The notes beneath the pieces are model-generated. The model had not been told where the DNA came from, searched no databases, and worked only from the letters and a program-made list of their open reading frames with translations. The position numbers and the translations under genes are program-made. Positions 14,321-19,923 of a DNA stretch of 21,908 nucleotides are shown here, piece by piece. Position 1 is the stretch's first letter. Every line of letters starts with the position of its first letter. Source of the stretch: Candidatus Doudnabacteria bacterium. Its GTDB lineage: Bacteria > Patescibacteriota > Doudnabacteria > UBA920. The stretch is from the NCBI GenBank assembly GCA_023245915.1, contig JAHFJK010000005.1:1-21908 (forward strand), read 5' to 3'.

Positions 14321-14932
14321 TTATTTCTTCGCGTTCTTATCATGATACTCTATGACTTCCTGATTAAAATCCATTTTGGCCTGAAACTGTATGGAGTTAG
14401 AAGTTACCCCCTGGATTTTACTAAAGCTGCCTATGCGGATATTGCTAAAGTTCTGGTTATAATCCGGGAGGTCAAAAACCTGCATATATTTATCCAAATC
14501 CGCCAGGCTGGGCACAATGACGTTAATTGTCAGCTCCCCGCTGGAACCCATAGTTAGGCTTTTGTAGCCGGCGGTTTTTAAAGTCACCCGAGCCACCTCC
14601 GGCATCAGTTGCGACCAGTAGACGTGCTTGCTGACTAAATCCGCCAGGCTCTTGAGTTGCGCTTGTCGCGTAAAAATCTCCTTTTGATTTTGAATGTCAG
14701 AACCGGATTTCAGGTCAAGGTTAATTTTCTTCCGGACGTCCTGGACTTGGTTCTCGAGGTTGCGAAAATTAAAAAACTGCCAAATATAATACCCCACCAG
14801 CGAAGCTAAAACAACCCAAAAAATTCCAGCTAAAATTTTTGGCAGTTTTTTCTGCCATTCACCACTCGCGCTTTGTTTTAATAAATTTATTTGCGCCACG
14901 ATTTTGTTGACAAAAATCTCAAAATTAAACAA
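14321..14932 (-). CDS. pilN: Pilus alignment protein PilN
   Basis: 203 residues from a TTG; a GTG at 14899 would give a shorter N-terminus beginning just before the motif. QINLLKQ at residues 14-20 matches the INLLP-type peptide by which PilN binds PilM. A membrane helix lies at ~33-50 (ILAGIFWVVLASLVGYYI), followed by a coiled coil (NLENQVQDVRKKIN) and an alpha-beta periplasmic-type domain. The adjacent pilM gene precedes it by 60 bases. The assignment rests on the INLL motif, topology and gene order. Confidence 0.83.
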   Translation of the reverse strand: MFNFEIFVNKIVAQINLLKQSASGEWQKKLPKILAGIFWVVLASLVGYYIWQFFNFRNLENQVQDVRKKINLDLKSGSDIQNQKEIFTRQAQLKSLADLVSKHVYWSQLMPEVARVTLKTAGYKSLTMGSSGELTINVIVPSLADLDKYMQVFDLPDYNQNFSNIRIGSFSKIQGVTSNSIQFQAKMDFNQEVIEYHDKNAKK

Positions 14933-14992
14933 AATTTAGTCTGTGGTTTTCTCTATAATTTTGTCAATTTTATTTAATTTTTTAAATTTTGA

Positions 14993-16024
14993 TCATTTAT
15001 TTTCTTTTCTTAAGGCTAAACCTATGGCCACCGCCAGGCTCAAACTATAGCGTTTTAAAATTGGCTCCAGCGGCTTACTGTAGCCAACTGAAGACAACGG
15101 GTTGCCCAGCTCCACATCAATGCCTAAATCCTCGAAAAATCGGGCAATACCGGGCAAATTAGCGCCGCCGCCAACCAGCAAAATTTTTTTTATGCTGACA
15201 TTTTGAGACTGGGACAGGGTTAGCAACTGTTTAACTTCATTTTTTATAAGATTCAACACCGGCCTAACCGTATCAGGAATAAAAGTCGCCGAACTTACGC
15301 CAAAATCTTTTTTAAATTGCTCGGCGCGCATTACGCTGATATTCAAACTTTCGGCAATTTTGTCAGTGATGGTATCGCCCCCAATATTTAAATTTCGGGA
15401 CAATTTTAAAAATCCGTTTTCAATTATATTCACTCCGGTAGCCCGCGCGCCTATATCTATTATAATACAATTTGTGGCCCCACCACCAATTAAAGAACGG
15501 ATAAGAGCTAAAGCTTCAATTTCCCCCACTTCCGGAATCAGGCCGGCTTGGGAAAATACCTCCTTATAATTCCTGGTGGTCTGTTTAGGAACAGCGGTAA
15601 GTAAAATTTTTAAAGGGTTTAATGAGCCGGGCTCTTTGGCGACTATAGTCCAGGAAAGATCAATATCCGATAAAGCCTGGGGCACATATTTTTTTGCTTC
15701 AAATTCCACCGCCGAATCCAGTTCTTTTTCGGTTAATTCCGGCATGCTCATAACCGAAGTAAATACGGCGCTGTTGGGAAAGCTGATTACGCAACGTTTA
15801 GCCGTTACGCCGGCCTTTTGGGTCAAAACCCGTAAAATGTCAGCCATTTGCCGGATGGTGGTGTCATCATTTTTTCCTGTTAATTGATATTTAATATTAA
15901 CAAGGCCATAAGTATCTAAAACCGGCTTAACTCCCTGGGAAATCTGGACGATTTTAATGTTTGCTGTGCCGATATCTACGCCCAAAATTGTGTCTTTTTT
16001 GCCAAATATTTTGTCTAAAAACAT
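14993..16024 (-). CDS. pilM: Actin-like pilus assembly ATPase PilM
   Basis: 343 residues, normal length. The actin/FtsA-fold nucleotide motifs are visible: ILGVDIGTANIKIVQIS (13-29, phosphate 1), CIIIDIGARATGVNII (186-201, phosphate 2) and ILLVGGGANLPGI (281-293, adenosine motif). VISFPNSAVFTSVMSMP and ELDSAVEFEAKKYVP are typical of PilM. It is cytoplasmic and binds the INLL peptide of PilN. It is the first gene of the operon and is preceded by a consensus promoter at 16086-16114. Confidence 0.95.
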   Translation of the reverse strand: MFLDKIFGKKDTILGVDIGTANIKIVQISQGVKPVLDTYGLVNIKYQLTGKNDDTTIRQMADILRVLTQKAGVTAKRCVISFPNSAVFTSVMSMPELTEKELDSAVEFEAKKYVPQALSDIDLSWTIVAKEPGSLNPLKILLTAVPKQTTRNYKEVFSQAGLIPEVGEIEALALIRSLIGGGATNCIIIDIGARATGVNIIENGFLKLSRNLNIGGDTITDKIAESLNISVMRAEQFKKDFGVSSATFIPDTVRPVLNLIKNEVKQLLTLSQSQNVSIKKILLVGGGANLPGIARFFEDLGIDVELGNPLSSVGYSKPLEPILKRYSLSLAVAIGLALRKENK

Positions 16025-16085
16025 CCCGCTTGAATTTTAATTTTGGTTTCCTTACAACCTTTGCCGAATGAAGATTATTAACTTC

Positions 16086-16114
16086 ATAATAATATATTAT
16101 TTGATTATTGTCAA
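16086..16114 (-). promoter_or_regulatory. Main promoter of the pil operon
   Basis: The minus strand has TTGACA (16109-16114, perfect -35), a 17-base spacer and TATTAT (16086-16091, five of six -10). Transcription would start near 16079, about 55 bases before pilM. Confidence 0.8.
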
Positions 16115-16136
16115 AATTAGATTGATCTGATAAAAT
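16108..16136 (+). promoter_or_regulatory. Divergent promoter for the tRNA-Ile region
   Basis: The plus strand has TTGTCA (16108-16113), a 17-base spacer and TAAAAT (16131-16136), each five of six to consensus. The -35 box overlaps the pil operon's -35 base for base on the opposite strand. Confidence 0.7.
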
Positions 16137-16219
16137 TTGGTGGAATTGATCTAGAAATTTAAGGTTTGATAGCGCGAAGAAAAATGCGACGAGGGTGTGT
16201 AGCTCAGCTGGTTAGAGCA

Positions 16220-16423
16220 TTCGCCCCGCACCTTCCAATGTAAATTTTAATTAGATTGTTAATTCTACTTTTGCCACTTGGGCGTATAGCTCAGTTGGTT
16301 AGAGCGCGTCACTGATAATGACGAGGTCTCTGGTTCAAATCCAGATACGCCCACCAGTGACGCCCAAGTGGCAGAATTAGTAATTCTGTTGTTTAAAGTT
16401 CTAGACAGAAGGTGCGGGGCGAG
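16220..16423. repeat. Long inverted repeat enclosing tRNA-Ile
   Basis: Outer arms TCGCCCCGCACCTTC (16221-16235) and GAAGGTGCGGGGCGA (16408-16422) match perfectly over 15 bases. Inner arms TGCCACTTGGGCGT (16272-16285) and ACGCCCAAGTGGCA (16360-16373) match perfectly over 14. The AT-rich stretches between are partly complementary (AATTCT words). The inner left arm includes the first six bases of the tRNA, so the long hairpin and the tRNA acceptor stem are mutually exclusive folds. Confidence 0.85.
16280..16356 (+). tRNA. tRNA-Ile (GAT)
   Basis: A complete 77-base cloverleaf: acceptor GGGCGTA/TACGCCC, D arm GCTC..GAGC, anticodon arm CGTCA-CTGATAA-TGACG with anticodon GAT, T arm TCTGG-TTCAAAT-CCAGA, discriminator A and encoded CCA. 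All stems pair. It lies in the loop of the inverted repeat at 16220-16423. Confidence 0.97.
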
Positions 16424-16444
16424 CTGATAATGACGGGGTCGCAG

Positions 16445-16470
16445 AGCCTGTCCTGAGCGAAGTCGAAGGA
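16445..16470. repeat. TTCGAC-family repeat splitting the outer tRNA's T stem
   Basis: AGCCTGTCCTGAGCGAAGTC (16445-16464) then GAAGGA. Its complement contains CCTTCGACTTCGCTCAGG, differing by one base from the core at 145-162. It separates GCAG from the T loop TTCAATC of the outer tRNA. Confidence 0.7.
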
Positions 16471-16499
16471 TTCAATCCCTGCCACACGCACCAGATGAG

Positions 16500-16590
16500 T
16501 TCGTAAAGTTTATAAAGTTAAAAGTTATAAAGGAGCGTGCGAGGCTCCGACTTTACAAACTTTATGAACTTTACAAACTTTATAACTTTT
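16500..16590. repeat. Inverted pair of nonamer arrays around a small hairpin
   Basis: The right side has four in-register 9-base units (ACTTTACAA, ACTTTATGA, ACTTTACAA, ACTTTATAA; 16550-16585). The left side (16500-16532) carries the complementary words (GTAAAGT, TATAAAGT). Between them is GGAGC-GTGCGAG-GCTCC (16532-16548). The right array ends directly at the start codon of the next gene. Confidence 0.8.
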
Positions 16591-16592
16591 TT

Positions 16593-16859
16593 ATGAGATT
16601 TATTTTAGCTCCCCTGGTTTTCGCCCTTGGCGTGCTGTGCATGAAATACTCCGTCAAAATTACCGACCAGTTTTCGGGAAAAATTGATTTTGCGGAAAAA
16701 TATTTGGGTATCGGCATTGCCTCCGGCACCTATACCTGGTGGAAGCTCTTCGGTCTGGCCATGTGCGTTTTAAGCGTGTTATGGCTGTTTAATATGCTGC
16801 CTGGCGGAGCGGCTAGTGTTGGCCCTACTTCTTTTTTGATCTCAACCGTTAACAGTTAG
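16593..16859 (+). CDS. Small conserved-type CPR membrane protein
   Basis: 88 residues with two membrane helices (about 3-17 and 50-66). The pattern is a first helix, a short loop containing AEKYLGIGIASGTYTWWKL, and a second helix. It resembles small membrane proteins I know as common in Parcubacteria (WxEKxLG..GG.R..YKL-like), but I cannot assign a named family. It lies between two tRNA genes on the same strand. No Shine-Dalgarno sequence is visible; the sequence before the ATG is the nonamer array. Function unknown. Confidence 0.7.
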   Translation: MRFILAPLVFALGVLCMKYSVKITDQFSGKIDFAEKYLGIGIASGTYTWWKLFGLAMCVLSVLWLFNMLPGGAASVGPTSFLISTVNS

Positions 16860-16882
16860 TTAATCGTCAATGGTTTACCTGC

Positions 16883-16958
16883 GGGCCGTTAGCTCATTTG
16901 GTAGAGCACCACATTTGCAATGTGGGGGTGGCCGGTTCAAATCCGGCACGGTCCACCA
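16883..16958 (+). tRNA. tRNA-Ala (TGC)
   Basis: A 76-base cloverleaf: acceptor GGGCCGT/ACGGTCC with the G3-U70 pair that identifies alanine tRNAs, D arm GCTC..GAGC, anticodon arm CCACA-TTTGCAA-TGTGG with anticodon TGC, T arm GCCGG-TTCAAAT-CCGGC, discriminator A and encoded CCA. Confidence 0.97.
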
Positions 16959-16971
16959 ATTTTAAAATTAG

Positions 16972-17025
16972 TCCCAAAGGGAGTTCGACTGCGTCCCGTA
17001 GCACCAAGGGATTCTCCCTGAGGTC
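16972..17025. repeat. Short TTCGACTGCG-type repeat with hairpins
   Basis: Contains GGGAGTTCGACTGCGTCCC and AGGGATTCTCCCT stems. It resembles, loosely, the TTCGAC cores at 145-162 and 16445-16470. It is not followed by a U tract, so it is unlikely to be the tRNA-Ala terminator. Confidence 0.4.
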
Positions 17026-17068
17026 CACAAGAATAGCAACAAACTTTATCCGTCCAGTTAAGGGCGGT

Positions 17069-17098
17069 TTTGATTATCTTTTATCTTTTATATATAAT
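17069..17098 (+). promoter_or_regulatory. guaA promoter, possibly leaderless
   Basis: TTGATT (17069-17074, four of six) with an 18-base spacer and a perfect TATAAT (17093-17098). The ATG at 17106 is seven bases after the -10, so transcription may begin at or next to the start codon. Confidence 0.6.
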
Positions 17099-17105
17099 CT
17101 GGTAT

Positions 17106-18815
17106 ATGCTCCAGACTTTTAAAAAAGCTACGGATGTTGCTTTGGCGGAGATAAACGAAGAAAAAAAGATTCGAAAAACAGAAGAACTTTTTCTGTTGTT
17201 TTCCATGGGCAGCCAGTTTGACCATCTCATAAAACAAAAACTGGACGGCTTGGGCGTTTTTTGTTTAGTGGCAGATCCTGCAACAGTTACGGCTGATGAT
17301 GTTAAAAAGTTAAACCCGATTGGGATAATTTTGTCCGGCGGCCCGGCTTCAGCTTACGAAGAGCCGCCTTTTGATGGAAAAATTTTTGACCTTGGCATTC
17401 CGGTTTTAGGAATATGTTTAGGCTTTCAAATGTGGGCGCATCATATTGGCGTTAAAATTTCGCTCTCATCTAAAAGAGAATTTGGGACTCATATTTTTCG
17501 GAGATCCCCCGAAGCCTTGGCGAAGGGGGATGGAATTTCAAAGTTGTTTGATGGTTTACCCGATAAATTTAAAGTCATGGAAACCCATGGCGACATAATT
17601 TCTGCTGATGATAAACTGACCATAACCGGTACAACTGATAACACACCCGTTGCCGCTGGCCAGTATAAAAATTTATACGGCGTGCAGTTCCACCCTGAAG
17701 TTACGGAAACAGAAAATGGTGGAAAAATTTATGAAAATTTTTGTTTTAAAGTTTGCGGGGCTAAAGACAAATTTCCTGCGTCTGAAGTAGCCAAAAAGAA
17801 AATTGCTGATTTGAAAAATCAAATCGGCAATAAAAAGGTTTTGCTCGCGCTTTCCGGAGGCACCGATTCAGCCACAGTCGCGTATCTGTTAAAAGAGGCG
17901 TTGCCTGGCCCCCCCTCTTTTCAAAAGAGGGGGCCGGGGGGAGTTCAAATTCTCGGCATCTACATAAAAGGCATTGACCGTCCCGATGATGAACAGCATG
18001 TCAAAAAATATTTCGGTAACGAGAGCTGGATAAATTTAAAAATTGTTGATGCCACCGATGATTTCCTCAAAGCGCTAAAAGGCAAAACTAGTATGAATGA
18101 GAAAAGGCTGGCCATGAGGGACATATATAAAAATATTTTAGAAATAGAAGCAAAGGAATTTGGCGCGGATTTTATTGCCCAAGGGACTTTATATACCGAT
18201 ATTTCCGAAAGCGGCGGCGGTTATGACACCGGCGCCAAAAAAGCCCAAATAAAAATCCACCATAACGTGGACTTAAAATTTTCTTTGCCAGAGATCGAGC
18301 CTTTGGCCGACTGTGTCAAAGACACCGGCCGTAATATTGGCAAAGCCTTGGGTGTACCTGATGAATTACTATTGCGCCAACCTTTTCCCGGGCCTGGTTT
18401 GGTGGTCAGGATTGAAGGTGAGGTTACTCCGGAAAAACTTCATACTGCAAGGCTTGTTGATGGCATTTATATTGAAGAGATGAGAAAATGGAAACTTGCT
18501 TCCTCTCCTCCCCCCTTTCAAAAGGGGGGGCAGGGGGAGGTTGATTCGATAAGCCTTTATAATTCCATTTGGCAGGCCGGAGCAGTAGTTACCAATTCCA
18601 TGATAACCTGCACTAAAGGCGATGACGCGGCCGAAGGGTACGTAATAGCGCTTTGGGCAGTGTGGAGCGTTAACGGCTTTACCGCCCGCGCCGCGGAATT
18701 GCCTTACGACTTTTTAAAACACGTGGCCCAAAGAATGACCAATGAAATAAGGGAAGTCGGCGGAGTGGTTTATAGGATAAGCGATAAGCCTCCGGTGACA
18801 ATTGAGTGGGGATAA
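17106..18815 (+). CDS. guaA: GMP synthase (glutamine-hydrolysing)
   Basis: 569 residues from the ATG at 17106. A TTG at 17070 lies inside the promoter and is rejected. The N-terminal class I glutamine amidotransferase domain has FSMGSQFDHL (the FGSQ site), LSGGPAS, the nucleophile C104 in GICLGFQ, and H196/E198 in QFHPEV. The ATP-pyrophosphatase domain has the P-loop LSGGTDS (249-255; usually SGGVDS) and QGTLYTDISESG. The C-terminal dimerisation domain has RQPFPGPGLVVRI and ends PPVTIEWG. It amidates XMP to GMP. There is an extra ~28-residue N-terminal stretch. Three short insertions, at about residues 133-142, 266-280 and 466-480, are encoded by palindromic repeats. It lies on the opposite strand from guaB, which encodes the preceding step. 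Confidence 0.95.
   Translation: MLQTFKKATDVALAEINEEKKIRKTEELFLLFSMGSQFDHLIKQKLDGLGVFCLVADPATVTADDVKKLNPIGIILSGGPASAYEEPPFDGKIFDLGIPVLGICLGFQMWAHHIGVKISLSSKREFGTHIFRRSPEALAKGDGISKLFDGLPDKFKVMETHGDIISADDKLTITGTTDNTPVAAGQYKNLYGVQFHPEVTETENGGKIYENFCFKVCGAKDKFPASEVAKKKIADLKNQIGNKKVLLALSGGTDSATVAYLLKEALPGPPSFQKRGPGGVQILGIYIKGIDRPDDEQHVKKYFGNESWINLKIVDATDDFLKALKGKTSMNEKRLAMRDIYKNILEIEAKEFGADFIAQGTLYTDISESGGGYDTGAKKAQIKIHHNVDLKFSLPEIEPLADCVKDTGRNIGKALGVPDELLLRQPFPGPGLVVRIEGEVTPEKLHTARLVDGIYIEEMRKWKLASSPPPFQKGGQGEVDSISLYNSIWQAGAVVTNSMITCTKGDDAAEGYVIALWAVWSVNGFTARAAELPYDFLKHVAQRMTNEIREVGGVVYRISDKPPVTIEWG
17504..17531. repeat. Palindromic insertion A within guaA
   Basis: ATCCCCC (17504-17510) and GGGGGAT (17525-17531) flank GAAGCCTTGGCGAA. 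It is translated as RSPEALAKGD at a point where other GuaA proteins usually have a shorter loop (family knowledge). Confidence 0.7.
17907..17943. repeat. Palindromic insertion B within guaA
   Basis: C7-TCTTTT and AAAAGAGGGGG form a hairpin, followed by a CCGGGGGGAG tail. It is translated as PGPPSFQKRGPGGV after the first helix of the ATP-pyrophosphatase domain. Confidence 0.8.
18501..18540. repeat. Palindromic insertion C within guaA
   Basis: C6-TTT and AAAGGGGGGG form a hairpin with a CAGGGGGAGG tail, the same design as insertion B. It is translated as SSPPPFQKGGQGEV between EEMRKWKL and the conserved YNSIWQA. Confidence 0.8.
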
Positions 18816-18848
18816 GATTTATGTTATGTTTCAAATACTGATAAAAAT

Positions 18849-19289
18849 ATGAAAAAATTATTCCAAGATACATCGGAACAAATTTTAAAAAATAACGAAA
18901 GCGTCAAAAAACCTTTTTTTAGAGAAACCCCAAACTCTTTAAGATGGTATTTAATCATTGCGGGAGTTTTGGGGATGAGAAACATTTTAGACGTAGTTCC
19001 TATTTTCCAAAAAAATGCTTTTCTTGGATTGACTATAGCTATTAGTTCCGTTTGTGGATTTATAACTTTTTACATAGCGATTAAAATTAACTTTCTAATT
19101 AAAGAAAAGGCTCTTTGGGTTATCAAATTTTTTTGGATTCAGTTCGGTTTTTCTGTATTATTTTTACTGTATGCCAGCTATATTTACGGCTTCTTCGATA
19201 GATATTTTCTTCTAATTGTTTTAATAAGTTACGGAATAACCAAAATTATTGTGAATAGCTTTAATCGTTTCTTTAAAGAATCTTTATAG
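18849..19289 (+). CDS. Hypothetical four-helix membrane protein
   Basis: 146 residues. A ~28-residue hydrophilic N-terminus is followed by four membrane helices, at about 34-48, 56-76, 88-110 and 112-132, and a short basic tail. I recognise no family. It starts 33 bases after guaA and could be cotranscribed with it. It is more AT-rich than guaA and downstream of a repeat-rich gene, which may hint at accessory status. Confidence 0.65.
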   Translation: MKKLFQDTSEQILKNNESVKKPFFRETPNSLRWYLIIAGVLGMRNILDVVPIFQKNAFLGLTIAISSVCGFITFYIAIKINFLIKEKALWVIKFFWIQFGFSVLFLLYASYIYGFFDRYFLLIVLISYGITKIIVNSFNRFFKESL

Positions 19290-19302
19290 TTTATTTTTAG
19301 CT

Positions 19303-19455
19303 TCATACTAACTTTTTATAGAATACCTCCAACCATTCATGGCCCCATCCCAAAGACACCGCTTGTTTAAAAAGTAAAATCCTCGCACCTCTTTCTATCG
19401 CTTTTAAATCTCCACCGGTAAGGAATCTTTTGGGTTTTTGTTTTCTGATCCTCAC
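19303..19455 (-). CDS. Small basic protein ORF (50 residues)
   Basis: GTG start, 50 codons. The product is basic at the N-terminus (RIRKQKPKRFLTGGDLKAIE) and has an amphipathic middle and a Trp-containing end (GWGHEWLEVFYKKLV). The composition is protein-like. It is in the same frame as the 30-residue membrane ORF just upstream: only its TAG stop and two codons separate them, so the pair may be one ~83-residue gene broken by an amber codon or read through. No family recognised. Confidence 0.45.
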   Translation of the reverse strand: MRIRKQKPKRFLTGGDLKAIERGARILLFKQAVSLGWGHEWLEVFYKKLV

Positions 19456-19461
19456 GTGTAG

Positions 19462-19554
19462 CTAAACCTTCTTAGGATTATCAAAAATTGCCACTGCCAA
19501 ACCGACAATAATAACTATAGCTGAGATAATATTGAGAATTATTTGAGCATTCAT
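19462..19554 (-). CDS. 30-residue single-helix membrane peptide
   Basis: ATG start two bases after the previous stop (TAA-TT-ATG). The product MNAQIILNIISAIVIIVGLA is one membrane helix, then VAIFDNPKKV at the basic end. Below the length usually annotated. Ends in an in-frame TAG before the 50-residue ORF. Confidence 0.45.
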   Translation of the reverse strand: MNAQIILNIISAIVIIVGLAVAIFDNPKKV

Positions 19555-19556
19555 AA

Positions 19557-19652
19557 TTATTTTTTTAAATTATTCCTAATAACGAAATAGCCAATAATTA
19601 AAATAATTGTCAGAACTACGTAAACCAGCTGAAGATAGTTTATATTATTCAT
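19557..19652 (-). CDS. 31-residue single-helix membrane peptide
   Basis: The ATG overlaps the TGA stop of the 68-residue gene as ATGA, a classic translational coupling arrangement. The product is MNNINYLQLVYVVLTIILII then GYFVIRNNLKK: one helix with a positively charged end. Function unknown. Confidence 0.5.
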   Translation of the reverse strand: MNNINYLQLVYVVLTIILIIGYFVIRNNLKK

Positions 19653-19855
19653 ATTTTTGAAGACGGTAAAATTTTCAGGGCGATAAAAACAAACAATAAA
19701 GAAGCAACCATACCAGTAACAAACAACCACAGACTAAAAGCGCCAAAAGAACTTCCGGGGATAAAAATTGGCACAAAAATTGATCCGACAAGCAGTTTAG
19801 AAATATCAAGCAAATATTCGGAAATTTTAGTTAATTGGGAGTCCGACAATTTCAT
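19649..19855 (-). CDS. 68-residue two-helix membrane protein
   Basis: A short amphipathic N-terminus (LSDSQLTKISEYLLDISKLL) precedes two membrane helices (about 22-36 and 40-62) and a basic tail. It is the first gene of a four-ORF minus-strand cassette (19855 to 19303) lying between guaB and the 18849-19289 gene. No named family can be assigned with confidence. Confidence 0.6.
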   Translation of the reverse strand: MKLSDSQLTKISEYLLDISKLLVGSIFVPIFIPGSSFGAFSLWLFVTGMVASLLFVFIALKILPSSKI

Positions 19856-19880
19856 ATTTTTATATGAAACCCAATTTTAT

Positions 19881-19921
19881 TCAGCGTCAAATCAGCGTAA
19901 ATATCAGCGTCCCTTCAGCGA
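19881..19921. repeat. Four-word TCAGCG array, spacing 11-12-11
   Basis: TCAGCGT at 19881, 19892 and 19904 and TCAGCGA at 19915. The spacing and the inter-word CCC before the last word match the array at 2514-2554, but the third base is A in all four words instead of mainly C. It lies just after the guaB stop. Confidence 0.85.
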
Positions 19922-19923
19922 TC

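Larger units (their letters stand above)
16193..16493 (+). pseudogene. Interrupted tRNA-Ile-like gene (outer tRNA)
   Basis: The 5' part (16193-16219) has a GGGTGTG acceptor strand, TA, and a full D arm GCTC-AGCTGGTTA-GAGC. The 3' part (16424-16493) has an anticodon loop CTGATAA (GAT, Ile), TGACG, variable loop GGGTC, GCAG, then TTCAATC, CCTGC, acceptor CACACGC and ACCA. The acceptor strands pair except at position 2. Between the halves is a ~204-base palindrome carrying a complete tRNA-Ile. A second ~25-base repeat (16445-16470) splits the T stem. Without the insert the 5' anticodon-stem strand (CGTCA) would still be missing, so I read it as a broken gene. An unusual processed tRNA cannot be excluded. 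Confidence 0.65.

Noticed and set aside
16220..16423. Group I or archaeal-type tRNA intron
   Set aside because: The insert contains a complete tRNA and nested inverted repeats, no group I core was seen, and it lies in the 5' anticodon strand with five stem bases missing rather than at the usual intron site.
17070..17105. Upstream TTG start extending GuaA by 12 residues
   Set aside because: The codons overlap the -35 and -10 boxes of a good promoter and encode an unlikely hydrophobic stretch; ATG 17106 is better.
19289..19303. Recoded TGA stop codons as in some CPR lineages
   Set aside because: TGA terminates several coupled ORFs (for example the ATGA overlap near 19650), and genes read through normally with the standard bacterial code.
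19881..19921. CRISPR array
   Set aside because: The repeats are only 6-7 bases with 4-5 base gaps, and no cas genes are present.
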